From NCBI RefSeq assembly GCF_042668085.1, contig NZ_JBHVBO010000003.1:1-64000 (forward strand): DNA of 64,000 bases, read 5' to 3'. The translations under genes were made by a program, and so were the position numbers. This document shows positions 43,418 through 50,974 of this stretch, one piece after another. Every line of letters starts with the position of its first letter. The stretch's first letter is position 1. This stretch comes from Isoptericola sp042668085. GTDB taxonomy: Bacteria; Actinomycetota; Actinomycetes; Actinomycetales; Cellulomonadaceae. The notes below the pieces were generated by a model. That model was not told the origin of the DNA. It saw only the letters and a list, made by a program, of their open reading frames with translations, and searched no databases.

Positions 43418-44296
43418 ATGCAGCTGCTCCGCCTGGGCCCGGTGGGCCAGGAGATCCCCGCCGTCACGCACGACGGCGCCACCTACGACCTGCGACCGCT
43501 GACCGCCGACGTCGACGGGGCCTTCCTCGCCGCCGACGGCATCGGGCGCACCCGGGCCGCGCTCGCCGCCGGCGAGCTGCCCGTGCTCGACGGCGCGGAC
43601 GCCCTGCGCGTCGGAGCGCCGATCGCGCGACCCGCCGCCGTCGTCTGCGTGGGCCAGAACTACGCCGCGCACGCGCGGGAGTCGGGCGCGGAGCCGCCGC
43701 GCCTGCCCATCATCTTCTTCAAGCACCCCAACACGGTCGTCGGCCCCGACGACACCGTGCCGATCCCGCCCGGCGCGGAGAAGGTCGACTGGGAGGTCGA
43801 GCTCGCGATCGTCGTCGGGACGCAGGCGAGCTACCTGCCGTCGCCCGAGGCCGCGCTGGGGCACGTCGCCGGGTACACCGTGGTGGACGACGTGAGCGAG
43901 CGCGCCTGGCAGCTCGACGACTCGCTCGGCCAGTGGTCGAAGGGCAAGTGCGGCCCGGCGTTCCTGCCGACGGGCCCGGCGCTGGTGCCCGCCGACGAGG
44001 TGGACCCGGGCGCGCTGCGGCTGCGGTCGTCCGTCAACGGCGAGCCGCGCCAGGACTCGTCGACGACCGACATGATCTTCGGCGTCGCCGAGATCGTGCA
44101 CCATCTGTCGCAGTACATGACGCTCGAGCCGGGCGACCTGATCTGCACCGGCACCCCCGAGGGCGTCGCGCTGTCCGGCCGCTTCCCGTACCTGGCCGAC
44201 GGCGACGTCGTCGAGGTCGAGATCGACGGCCTCGGCCGCCAGCGGCACGCCTTCGCCTCCGCGCCGGTCCCGGCCACGACGTCGGCCCTCGCCTGA
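43418..44296 (+). CDS. FAH-family hydrolase, probable 2,4-diketo-3-deoxy-L-fuconate hydrolase
   Basis: A 292-residue fumarylacetoacetate-hydrolase-family enzyme with CVGQNYAAHA, metal ligands in DWEVELAIVVG and a DDVSERAWQL Asp, and the GTPEGVA loop. In the non-phosphorylative route it would split 2,4-diketo-3-deoxy-L-fuconate into pyruvate and L-lactate. The gene starts 86 bp after the reductase; GAGAACAGAGG lies upstream of the ATG. It is unrelated in role to the FAH domain of hpaG. Assignment depends on the operon. Confidence 0.85.
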   Translation: MQLLRLGPVGQEIPAVTHDGATYDLRPLTADVDGAFLAADGIGRTRAALAAGELPVLDGADALRVGAPIARPAAVVCVGQNYAAHARESGAEPPRLPIIFFKHPNTVVGPDDTVPIPPGAEKVDWEVELAIVVGTQASYLPSPEAALGHVAGYTVVDDVSERAWQLDDSLGQWSKGKCGPAFLPTGPALVPADEVDPGALRLRSSVNGEPRQDSSTTDMIFGVAEIVHHLSQYMTLEPGDLICTGTPEGVALSGRFPYLADGDVVEVEIDGLGRQRHAFASAPVPATTSALA

Positions 44297-44297
44297 C

Positions 44298-44747
44298 GTG
44301 CTCCGCTACGAGCTGTTGCACCCCGGCCTCGTCGCGGCGCTCGCCGCGGCGGGGCACGGGTCGCGGGTGCTGCTCGCCGACGCGAACTACCCGCACTCCA
44401 CGGGCGCCCGCCCCGGCGCGGCGCGCGTGCATCTCAACCTGCGTCCCGGCCTGCTGACCGTGGACCAGGTGCTCGAGGTGCTCCTCGACGCCGTGCCCGT
44501 CGAGTCCGCCGCCGTCATGGTGCCCGGCGGCGTGGCGGGCGACGTCGTCGCCGCGGGCGAGGAGATCCCCGCCCACACCGGCTACCGCGCGATGCTCGGG
44601 CCCGACGTCGGCTGGGACGAGCTGGACCGGTTCGCGTTCTACGACGCCGCCCGGTCCGACGACGTCGCCGTCCTGGTCGCCACCGGCGACCAGCGCGTCT
44701 ACGCCAACCTGCTGCTGACGATCGGCGTCCGCGCCCCCGCGACGTAG
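44298..44747 (+). CDS. fucU: L-fucose mutarotase (RbsD/FucU family)
   Basis: A 149-residue protein with the family opening LLHPGLVAALAAAGHGS, catalytic His20 and Asp28 in LLADANYP, and the C-terminal YANLLLTIGV. It interconverts alpha- and beta-L-fucose, supplying the anomer used by the dehydrogenase. It starts with a GTG 1 bp after the hydrolase stop. It is the last gene of the operon before a strong hairpin. Confidence 0.9.
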   Translation: MLRYELLHPGLVAALAAAGHGSRVLLADANYPHSTGARPGAARVHLNLRPGLLTVDQVLEVLLDAVPVESAAVMVPGGVAGDVVAAGEEIPAHTGYRAMLGPDVGWDELDRFAFYDAARSDDVAVLVATGDQRVYANLLLTIGVRAPAT

Positions 44748-44770
44748 CGGCGGAAGACGCTTGTCAACCC

Positions 44771-44809
44771 CGCGGTGCCCCGATTCGTCAGAGGAATCGG
44801 GGCATCGCG
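44771..44809 (+). terminator. Terminator of the fucose operon, containing a GATTC-N7-GAATC core
   Basis: A 16-bp stem (one G-T pair; arms begin CGCGGTGCCCCGATTC) with a 7-nt loop starts 24 bp after fucU. The apical 17 bp (44782-44798) match the GntR-gene palindrome at 14 of 17 positions, so it may double as a binding site. Confidence 0.8.
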
Positions 44810-45048
44810 TCGTCCTGCCCCGACGCTCGCCGCCCTCGGCCGCCCAGATCAAAGCCGGGACCTCGGCCTGCCGGGCCCGTGACCGTACGAGGCTTCTGAC
44901 CTGCAGTCTCGCCGAGGCGCGGCATGCTGCGCACCGCCTGCCGACGGCGATCATCCGATCTTTCTGCCCCCGAGGGCTGTGCTGGCGATTAATCATCAGG
45001 TAGGCTGGCTAAAAGTAACCACCGCGGCCGTCCGGCCGCCCGGACGAG
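44810..45048 (+). other. Upstream region of the ROK regulator gene
   Basis: With the terminator this makes a 301-bp gene-free stretch. An AT-rich patch at 44985-45020 contains the palindrome GATTAATC (44987-44994), a -10-like TAGGCT (45001-45006) and GGCTAAAAGTAACC, which may be the operator of the ROK regulator. No RNA element or small gene is apparent. Confidence 0.4.
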
Positions 45049-46233
45049 ATGGTCGCGATGATGCGGAAGCCCCTGTCGGTGAACGAGCGGATGGTCGTCG
45101 ACCTCCTGCTCGAGCACCAGTCGGCCTCCCGGGCCATGATCAGCAAGGCGACGGGCCTGTCGAAGCCGTCGACCGGCGAGCTCGTCGTCAGGCTCATCGA
45201 GGCCGGGCTGGTCACTCCCGTCGGCGAGGTGTCGTCGGCCCAGCGGGGGCCGAACGCGGTGCACTTCCGCGCGGTGACCGACCTCTGCCACGTCGCCGGC
45301 GTCGAGATGCAGCCGGGCCGGTTCGTGCACGCCGTCGTGTCCGACCTCTCCGGGGCCGCGCTGGCCGACGTCCGCGTGCCGCAGCACGGTGACGATCCTG
45401 TCGAGACCGTGGCGGAGGCGGTCGCGGCCGCGTGCGCGGAGGCAGGCATCGACCCGTCCGACCTGTGGCAGGTGCTCGCGGGCACGCCCGGTGTCGTGAA
45501 CCCCCAGGGAGACATGGACTTCGTCTCCGGGCACCCGGCGTGGCGCGCGGGGCAGCGCGACCGGCTCGCCGCACGGCTCGGGTGCCCCGTCGCGCTCGAG
45601 AACGACGTCAACCTCGCCGCCCTCGCCGAGGCGGAGAGCGGCAACGCGACCGGCGTCGAGAGCTTCACCCTCCTGCGCCTCGACGAGGGCATCGGCGCCT
45701 CGACGGTCGTCAACCGCACGCTGCTGCGCGGCGCGCACGGGTACGCGGGCGAGATCGGCCTCGCGCCGACGGCGGGCGGCGGCCGGCTCGGCTCGTCGTC
45801 GGCCGGCTTCCAGAGCTTCGTCGGTTCGGCGGCGCTCCAGGACGTGCTCGACCGGTGGGGACTCGCCGGCACCACGCCGGAGCAGGCGCTCCACGACGAC
45901 GACCCGGGCGAGGCCCTCCGCGCGTTCCGCGGCGAGGCGGCGCGACGTGTCGCCGTCGTCGTCACCACGATCGCCACCGTCGTCGACCCGCACCGCGTCG
46001 TCCTCGCCGGGACGGTCGGCACGGCGGGGGGAGAGCGCTTCGCCGCGGAGGTCGAGGAGCTGCTCCGCGCGGAGTCCCCGCTGCGGACCGAGGTGGTGCC
46101 GTCCTCGCTCGGCCCCGGCGGTGTGGTCCGCGGCGCACTGACCCTCCTGCGCGAGGCCGCGCGGGAGTCCGTCTACGGGATCGGCGCGGTCGCCGCCCCC
46201 GTCCGGACCTGGCCGGAGCTGCGCGGGCCCTGA
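45049..46233 (+). CDS. ROK-family transcriptional regulator of the glycan locus
   Basis: A 394-residue protein with an N-terminal winged helix (about 10-75; SRAMISKATGLSKPSTGEL) and a ROK domain. The ROK part keeps the sugar-site ENDVNLAALAE but the usual GE.GH is GEIGL, and the CxCGxxGCxE zinc motif is replaced by a Gly/Ser stretch (RLGSSSAG). It heads the locus and is probably its sugar-responsive repressor. The start is ATG 45049; ATGs at 45058 and 45061 are also possible. It is separated from the binding-protein gene by 179 bp with tandem repeats. Confidence 0.87.
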   Translation: MVAMMRKPLSVNERMVVDLLLEHQSASRAMISKATGLSKPSTGELVVRLIEAGLVTPVGEVSSAQRGPNAVHFRAVTDLCHVAGVEMQPGRFVHAVVSDLSGAALADVRVPQHGDDPVETVAEAVAAACAEAGIDPSDLWQVLAGTPGVVNPQGDMDFVSGHPAWRAGQRDRLAARLGCPVALENDVNLAALAEAESGNATGVESFTLLRLDEGIGASTVVNRTLLRGAHGYAGEIGLAPTAGGGRLGSSSAGFQSFVGSAALQDVLDRWGLAGTTPEQALHDDDPGEALRAFRGEAARRVAVVVTTIATVVDPHRVVLAGTVGTAGGERFAAEVEELLRAESPLRTEVVPSSLGPGGVVRGALTLLREAARESVYGIGAVAAPVRTWPELRGP

Positions 46234-46245
46234 CGAGACACCACC

Positions 46246-46287
46246 ACGCACGACTCATCACGCACGACTCATCACGCACGACCCACC
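46246..46287. repeat. Tandem 14-bp repeats upstream of the ABC transporter
   Basis: Two exact copies of ACGCACGACTCATC (46246-46259, 46260-46273) and a third diverged copy ending CCCACC (46274-46287) lie directly after the regulator stop and 126 bp before the binding-protein gene. They may be regulator sites or simple slippage. Confidence 0.7.
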
Positions 46288-46412
46288 ACGGCACGTCGCC
46301 CGAGAACGACCTCGAGCGACGGCACCGACCGCCACACCTGTGGATCACCACGGACCGCCTCCAGGTCCGGCCCACCGTCGGGTAGACACCTCACGAGGAA
46401 CGGCTGAAAAGA

Positions 46413-47828
46413 ATGAGCACTCACACCCTCACGTCCCGATCGCGCCGCCGCGGTCGCACGCTCACGAGCGGCGTCGCCGGCGTCGTCGTCGCCTCCCTCG
46501 CCCTGTCGGCGTGCGGTATCGGCGGCGGTTCCGGCGAGGTCGCCGCCAACGGCAAGCCCACCATGGCGGGCAGGTGCGAGCTGTCGGACGAGGTGACCTC
46601 CGACGAGCGGCTGTCGGGGGAGCCGTCGGGCGAGATCACCTTCCAGACCACGGCGCTCAAGCAGGACTTCAGCCCGTACTTCGAGAAGCTCATCGCGGCC
46701 TTCGAGGAGAAGTACCCGGAGGTCACGGTGAAGTGGCAGGACGACCCGGGCGACGCCGAGTTCACCCAGCGCCTCGTGACCAACGCGCAGTCGTGCGACC
46801 TGCCCGACGTCGTCAACCTCAACCAGACGACGGCCTACGCGCTCTACCGCGAGAACTTCCTGCTCGACCTCACCACCAAGGGCCCGGAGGACATCGGTGA
46901 GCCCTTCATCCCGTCGGTGTGGGAGTCGCAGAAGTTCCCCGGCGACGACGACCACTACGTCCTCCCGTGGTACTGGGGCCTGAACGGCCTGCAGACGTTC
47001 AACAAGGACCTCATGAAGGACGCCGGCCTCGACCCGGAGGCCCCGCCGTCGACCGTCATGGAGCAGCTCGACATGGCGAGCCAGATCGCCGAGAAGTCGG
47101 GCGGCGAGTACTACGCGTTCCCGGCGAACCCGTACACGCACGTGCCGAACGACTGGCAGCTCATGAACGCCGAGATCACGAACGCGGACGAGACCGAGTT
47201 CACGTTCGCGGACGACCCGAAGATCCAGGAGTGGCTGACGAAGTACGCCGAGCTGTACGCGGAAGGGGCGCTGCCGAAGGACACGCTGTCGAGCGACGTG
47301 GACGTCACGCAGCTCTACTCCGCCGGCGACGTCGTGTGGGGCTCCACCAACGCCTCGTTCCTGCGCTACGTGAAGGACACCAACGAGGCCACCTACGACG
47401 TCACCGGTGTCGGCACGCTGTTCGACGCCCGCGGCCACGCGTTCCAGGACGGGCAGCTCATCGGTGTCCCGTCGACGTCGAAGAACCCCGTCGCGGCTGT
47501 CGCCTTCGCGCAGTTCCTGCTGAGCCCGGAGTGGCAGACGGAGTTCGTGTCCAGCCCGCTGGTCTCCAACTTCCCCTCGACCGAGGAGTCCCTGGACATC
47601 CCCAAGTTCACGGACATCACCGGCGACTCGCCGCTCGACGAGGCCAACCGCCTGTCGGTCGAGGCGGCGACCGACGCCGAGAACGCCTTCATCTTCGCGT
47701 GGTCCGACGCCGTGCAGACGGCGGTCGTCTCCGAGCTCCAGCTCGCGATCTCGGGCAAGAAGCCTGCCGACGAGGCGCTCCAGGCCGCCGAGGACGCCGC
47801 GAACCGGATCCTCGAGCAGCAGGGCTGA
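46413..47828 (+). CDS. CUT1-type sugar ABC transporter substrate-binding lipoprotein
   Basis: A 471-residue family 1 extracellular sugar-binding protein. It has a basic N-terminus, hydrophobic core and lipobox LSAC with Cys at about residue 33, so it is anchored outside the membrane. The mature part opens with SGEITFQTTALKQDFSPYFEKL (in part) and has the standard two-lobe layout. It would capture oligosaccharides, probably glycan fragments given the downstream glycosidases, for the two permeases that follow. No ATPase gene is present; actinobacterial CUT1 systems usually share an MsiK-type ATPase. Confidence 0.92.
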   Translation: MSTHTLTSRSRRRGRTLTSGVAGVVVASLALSACGIGGGSGEVAANGKPTMAGRCELSDEVTSDERLSGEPSGEITFQTTALKQDFSPYFEKLIAAFEEKYPEVTVKWQDDPGDAEFTQRLVTNAQSCDLPDVVNLNQTTAYALYRENFLLDLTTKGPEDIGEPFIPSVWESQKFPGDDDHYVLPWYWGLNGLQTFNKDLMKDAGLDPEAPPSTVMEQLDMASQIAEKSGGEYYAFPANPYTHVPNDWQLMNAEITNADETEFTFADDPKIQEWLTKYAELYAEGALPKDTLSSDVDVTQLYSAGDVVWGSTNASFLRYVKDTNEATYDVTGVGTLFDARGHAFQDGQLIGVPSTSKNPVAAVAFAQFLLSPEWQTEFVSSPLVSNFPSTEESLDIPKFTDITGDSPLDEANRLSVEAATDAENAFIFAWSDAVQTAVVSELQLAISGKKPADEALQAAEDAANRILEQQG

Positions 47829-47831
47829 CCG

Positions 47832-48821
47832 ATGGCGACCGACGTCTACGCGGGAACCCTGGCCCCCGGTGAGCCGGCGGCCAGGGCTACCCGGCCCAGC
47901 CGGACGCGCACCCGCCGTCCTCGTCCGTCCTCGGGCGCAGCGCTCTACCGGCCCTGGTGGACCCCGTGGCTGTGGGTCGCGCCCGCGATCATCGTCATCG
48001 GGGTGTTCGGGGTCTTCCCGTTCCTCAACACCATCCTGCTGTCCTTCACGGACGCCCGGCCGCTCGGCGGCGGCGGCGACTGGGTGGGCATGGACAACTA
48101 CTCGCGCATGGTCGCGGACCCGGCCTTCTGGCTCGCGGTGCGCAACTCGGTGCTCTACGCGGTCGTCGCGGTCCCGCTGCTCGTCGTCCTGCCGCTGATG
48201 CTCGCGCAGCTCGTGTACAAGAAGGTCCCGGCCATCGGGTTCTTCCGGACGGCGTTCTACGCGCCCGTGGTCGCGTCGATGGTCGCGGTCGCGCTGGTGT
48301 GGCAGAACCTCGTCTCCGAGAGCGGGCCGATCAACACGGCGCTCCAGCAGGTCGGGATCATCGACTCCCCGATCCCCTTCCTGTCGGACACGACGCTGCT
48401 GCTCCTCACGGCCGTCGCGCTGACCGTCTGGAAGGGCCTCGGGTGGTACATGATCTTCTACCTCTCCGCCCTCGCCAGCGTGCCCAAGGACCTGTACGAG
48501 GCCGCGTCGCTCGACGGCGCCGGCACGTTCCGCCAGTTCGTCCACGTCACCGTCCCGGGCGTCCGCCTCACGATGCTGCTCGTCGGCATCATGTCGGGCA
48601 TCGGCTCCCTGCGGGTGTTCACCGAGATCTACATCCTCGGCGGTGCGACGGGCGGCGTCGGCGGCCAGGCACGGACCTTGCCGTTCTACATCCGGGACGT
48701 CGCGCTCGACCCGATCTCGGGGAACGTCGGCTACGGCGCGGCGATCTCCGTCGCCCTGTTCGTCCTCACGATCGGTCTCGCGGTCGCGTCGCACAAGCTC
48801 GGCTCCAAGGAGGAGGACTGA
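47832..48821 (+). CDS. Sugar ABC transporter permease (MalF type)
   Basis: A 329-residue protein with a basic cytosolic lead and six predicted membrane helices. The EAA loop that contacts the ATPase is EAASLDGAGTFRQFVHVTVP, conserved Glu-Ala-Ala and Gly included. It begins 3 bp after the binding protein and its stop overlaps the next permease start (TGATG). Forms the heteromeric channel with the following gene product. Confidence 0.92.
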   Translation: MATDVYAGTLAPGEPAARATRPSRTRTRRPRPSSGAALYRPWWTPWLWVAPAIIVIGVFGVFPFLNTILLSFTDARPLGGGGDWVGMDNYSRMVADPAFWLAVRNSVLYAVVAVPLLVVLPLMLAQLVYKKVPAIGFFRTAFYAPVVASMVAVALVWQNLVSESGPINTALQQVGIIDSPIPFLSDTTLLLLTAVALTVWKGLGWYMIFYLSALASVPKDLYEAASLDGAGTFRQFVHVTVPGVRLTMLLVGIMSGIGSLRVFTEIYILGGATGGVGGQARTLPFYIRDVALDPISGNVGYGAAISVALFVLTIGLAVASHKLGSKEED

Positions 48822-49663
48822 TGACCTGGTGGCGCACGCACGGCCGCACCCGCGCCCTCGTGACGCGGTACGTCCTCCTGCTGGTCGTGCTCGCGATCTC
48901 CGTGGGCCCGCTCCTGTGGCAGTTCTTCTCGTCGCTCAAGGGACCGCAGGACGCCCTGTACGGGAGCAGCGCGACCTTCTTCCCGGCGAACCCGACCTTC
49001 GCGGCCTACCAGACCGTGTTCGAGCAGGTGCCGATGGGCACGTACATCCGCAACAGCCTCATGATGTGCCTGCTCACGGTCTTCTCGCAGGTCGTCTTCC
49101 CGACGCTCGCGGGCTACATGCTGTCGCGCCAGGGGTGGCGCGGACGCGGCGTCTTCTACTGGGTGCTCATCATCTCGATGATGTTCCCGTTCGAGTCGAT
49201 CATGGTCTCGCTGTACACCCAGATCACCGACCTCGGCCTCGACGACTCGTTCATCGGCGTCTGGCTGCCCGGCGCGATCTCGGCGGTCAACGTGCTCATC
49301 ACGCGGGCCGCGTTCAGCGCCGTGCCGAACGAGGTCGAGGACGCCGCGATGCTCGACGGCGCCGGCGAGCTCCGCCGGTTCTGGAAGATCTACCTCCCTG
49401 CCGCACGGGGCGCGATGGTCGTCGTGGTCATCAACTCGTTCATCGCCGCATGGGACGACTTCCTGTGGCCGTTCATCGTGCTGCGGTCGGAAGAGCTGTA
49501 CACCCTCTCCCTCGGCCTGTCGCGCCTCGCGGCCTCGTCCCTCTCGTACGACCCGCGCGTCACCATGGCCGGGTCCATCATCGCCATCGTGCCGATCCTC
49601 GTGCTCTTCGTCGCACTGCAGCGGTACTTCTTCAAGGGTGTGGAATCAGGAGCAGTGAAGTGA
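48821..49663 (+). CDS. Sugar ABC transporter permease (MalG type)
   Basis: A 280-residue permease with six helices and the EAA-type loop EDAAMLDGAGELRRFWKIYLP. It partners the preceding permease. The start at ATG 48821 follows AAGGAGGAGG. Its stop overlaps the GTG of the fucosidase gene (GTGA), tying transport and intracellular glycan breakdown into one message. Confidence 0.92.
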   Translation: MTWWRTHGRTRALVTRYVLLLVVLAISVGPLLWQFFSSLKGPQDALYGSSATFFPANPTFAAYQTVFEQVPMGTYIRNSLMMCLLTVFSQVVFPTLAGYMLSRQGWRGRGVFYWVLIISMMFPFESIMVSLYTQITDLGLDDSFIGVWLPGAISAVNVLITRAAFSAVPNEVEDAAMLDGAGELRRFWKIYLPAARGAMVVVVINSFIAAWDDFLWPFIVLRSEELYTLSLGLSRLAASSLSYDPRVTMAGSIIAIVPILVLFVALQRYFFKGVESGAVK

Positions 49664-50970
49664 CCTCGAACCCGGGCGTCGTCCAGGACGTCGCATCGCA
49701 GGCGGCCAAGGACGTCATCGTGCCCACGGCGGAACAGCTGCGCTGGCAGCAGCTCGAGGTGGGCATGTTCTTCCACTTCGGCATCAACACGTTCCACGCC
49801 AAGGAGTGGAGCGACGGCTCCCTGCCTGCGTCGTCGTTCGACCCGACCGAGCTCGACGCCGACGAGTGGGTGGCGCTGGCCGTGGCCGCGGGCGCGACGT
49901 ACGTGGTGCTCACCGCGAAGCACCACGACGGGTTCTGCCTGTGGCCGACCGCCACCACCGACTACTCCGTCGCCTCGTCGCCGTGGCGCGACGGGAAGGG
50001 CGACGTGGTGGCCGAGGTCGCCGCGGCGTGCCGCGCCGCGGGGATCGGCCTCGGCCTGTACCTGTCCCCCTGGGACCGGAACCATCCGGCCTACCAGGAC
50101 CCGGAGGCGTACGCCGACGTCTACGTCGCCCAGCTCACCGAGCTCTGCACGCGGTACGGGCCGCTCGTCGAGCTGTGGTTCGACGGCGCGGGCTCCGAGG
50201 GGTACTCCTACGACTGGGCGCGCATCATGGAGGTCGCGCACGCGCACCAGCCGCAGGCGATGGTGTTCAACATGGGTGCCCCGACGATCCGGTGGGTCGG
50301 CAACGAGGACGGGCTCGCGAGCGACCCCGTCGAGTACGTGGTGCACCACACGCAGATGAGCAACTACACGGTCGTCACGACGCAGTTCGCGGAGGCGCTC
50401 TACCTGCCCCCGGAGTGCGACGTGTCCGTACGCCGCGGCTGGTTCTGGGCCGAGGACGACGAGCCCAAGTCGCTGGAGCACCTGCTGGCGATCTACTACC
50501 GGTCCGTCGGCCTGGGCGCGAACCTGCTGCTCAACGTCCCGCCGGACCGTCGCGGGCGCATCGACCCGGCGGACGCCGCGGTGGTCACGGCGTTCGGTGA
50601 CGAGGTCCGTGCGCGCTTCGGGGACCCCGTCACGGCAGCCGTCACCCGGACCGGGGACTCCACCTGGCGCGCCGACCTCGGCGACGAGCCCGTCGAGCTC
50701 GACCACGTCCTGCTCCGGGAGGACCTCACGACCGGCCAGCGGGTCACGCGTCACGAGGTCCGACTCGGCGAGACCGTGGTGGCCGAGGGCGGCACGGTCG
50801 GCGCGGGACGGCTGCACGTCGTCGACGCCCCCGCGTCGCGCGAGCTCGAGATCGAGCTGGAGGGCCCGGACGCCCGCCTCGGGGAGGTGCTGGTGTACCG
50901 GACCGGCCACCGGACCGTGCCGGTGGTGCCCGAGGGTTACAGCGCGCCGACCGACTACCCGGAGGACTGA
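49660..50970 (+). CDS. Alpha-L-fucosidase (GH29), glycan locus
   Basis: A 436-residue cytosolic GH29: EVGMFFHFGINTF, LTAKHHDGFCLWP, probable nucleophile Asp175 in ELWFDGAG, and LLLNVPPDRRGRI with a small C-terminal beta domain. It is a different subtype from the enzyme at 39.1 kb. In this setting it probably removes core or antennal fucose from imported N-glycan fragments; the freed fucose can go to the fucose operon. The GTG start overlaps the permease stop and has AGGAGC upstream. Confidence 0.9.
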   Translation: MTSNPGVVQDVASQAAKDVIVPTAEQLRWQQLEVGMFFHFGINTFHAKEWSDGSLPASSFDPTELDADEWVALAVAAGATYVVLTAKHHDGFCLWPTATTDYSVASSPWRDGKGDVVAEVAAACRAAGIGLGLYLSPWDRNHPAYQDPEAYADVYVAQLTELCTRYGPLVELWFDGAGSEGYSYDWARIMEVAHAHQPQAMVFNMGAPTIRWVGNEDGLASDPVEYVVHHTQMSNYTVVTTQFAEALYLPPECDVSVRRGWFWAEDDEPKSLEHLLAIYYRSVGLGANLLLNVPPDRRGRIDPADAAVVTAFGDEVRARFGDPVTAAVTRTGDSTWRADLGDEPVELDHVLLREDLTTGQRVTRHEVRLGETVVAEGGTVGAGRLHVVDAPASRELEIELEGPDARLGEVLVYRTGHRTVPVVPEGYSAPTDYPED

Positions 50971-50974
50971 GCAC

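Noticed and set aside
39147..44747. Phosphorylative fucose pathway (FucI/FucK/FucA)
   Set aside because: No isomerase, kinase or aldolase of that route is present. All genes fit the oxidative, non-phosphorylative route.
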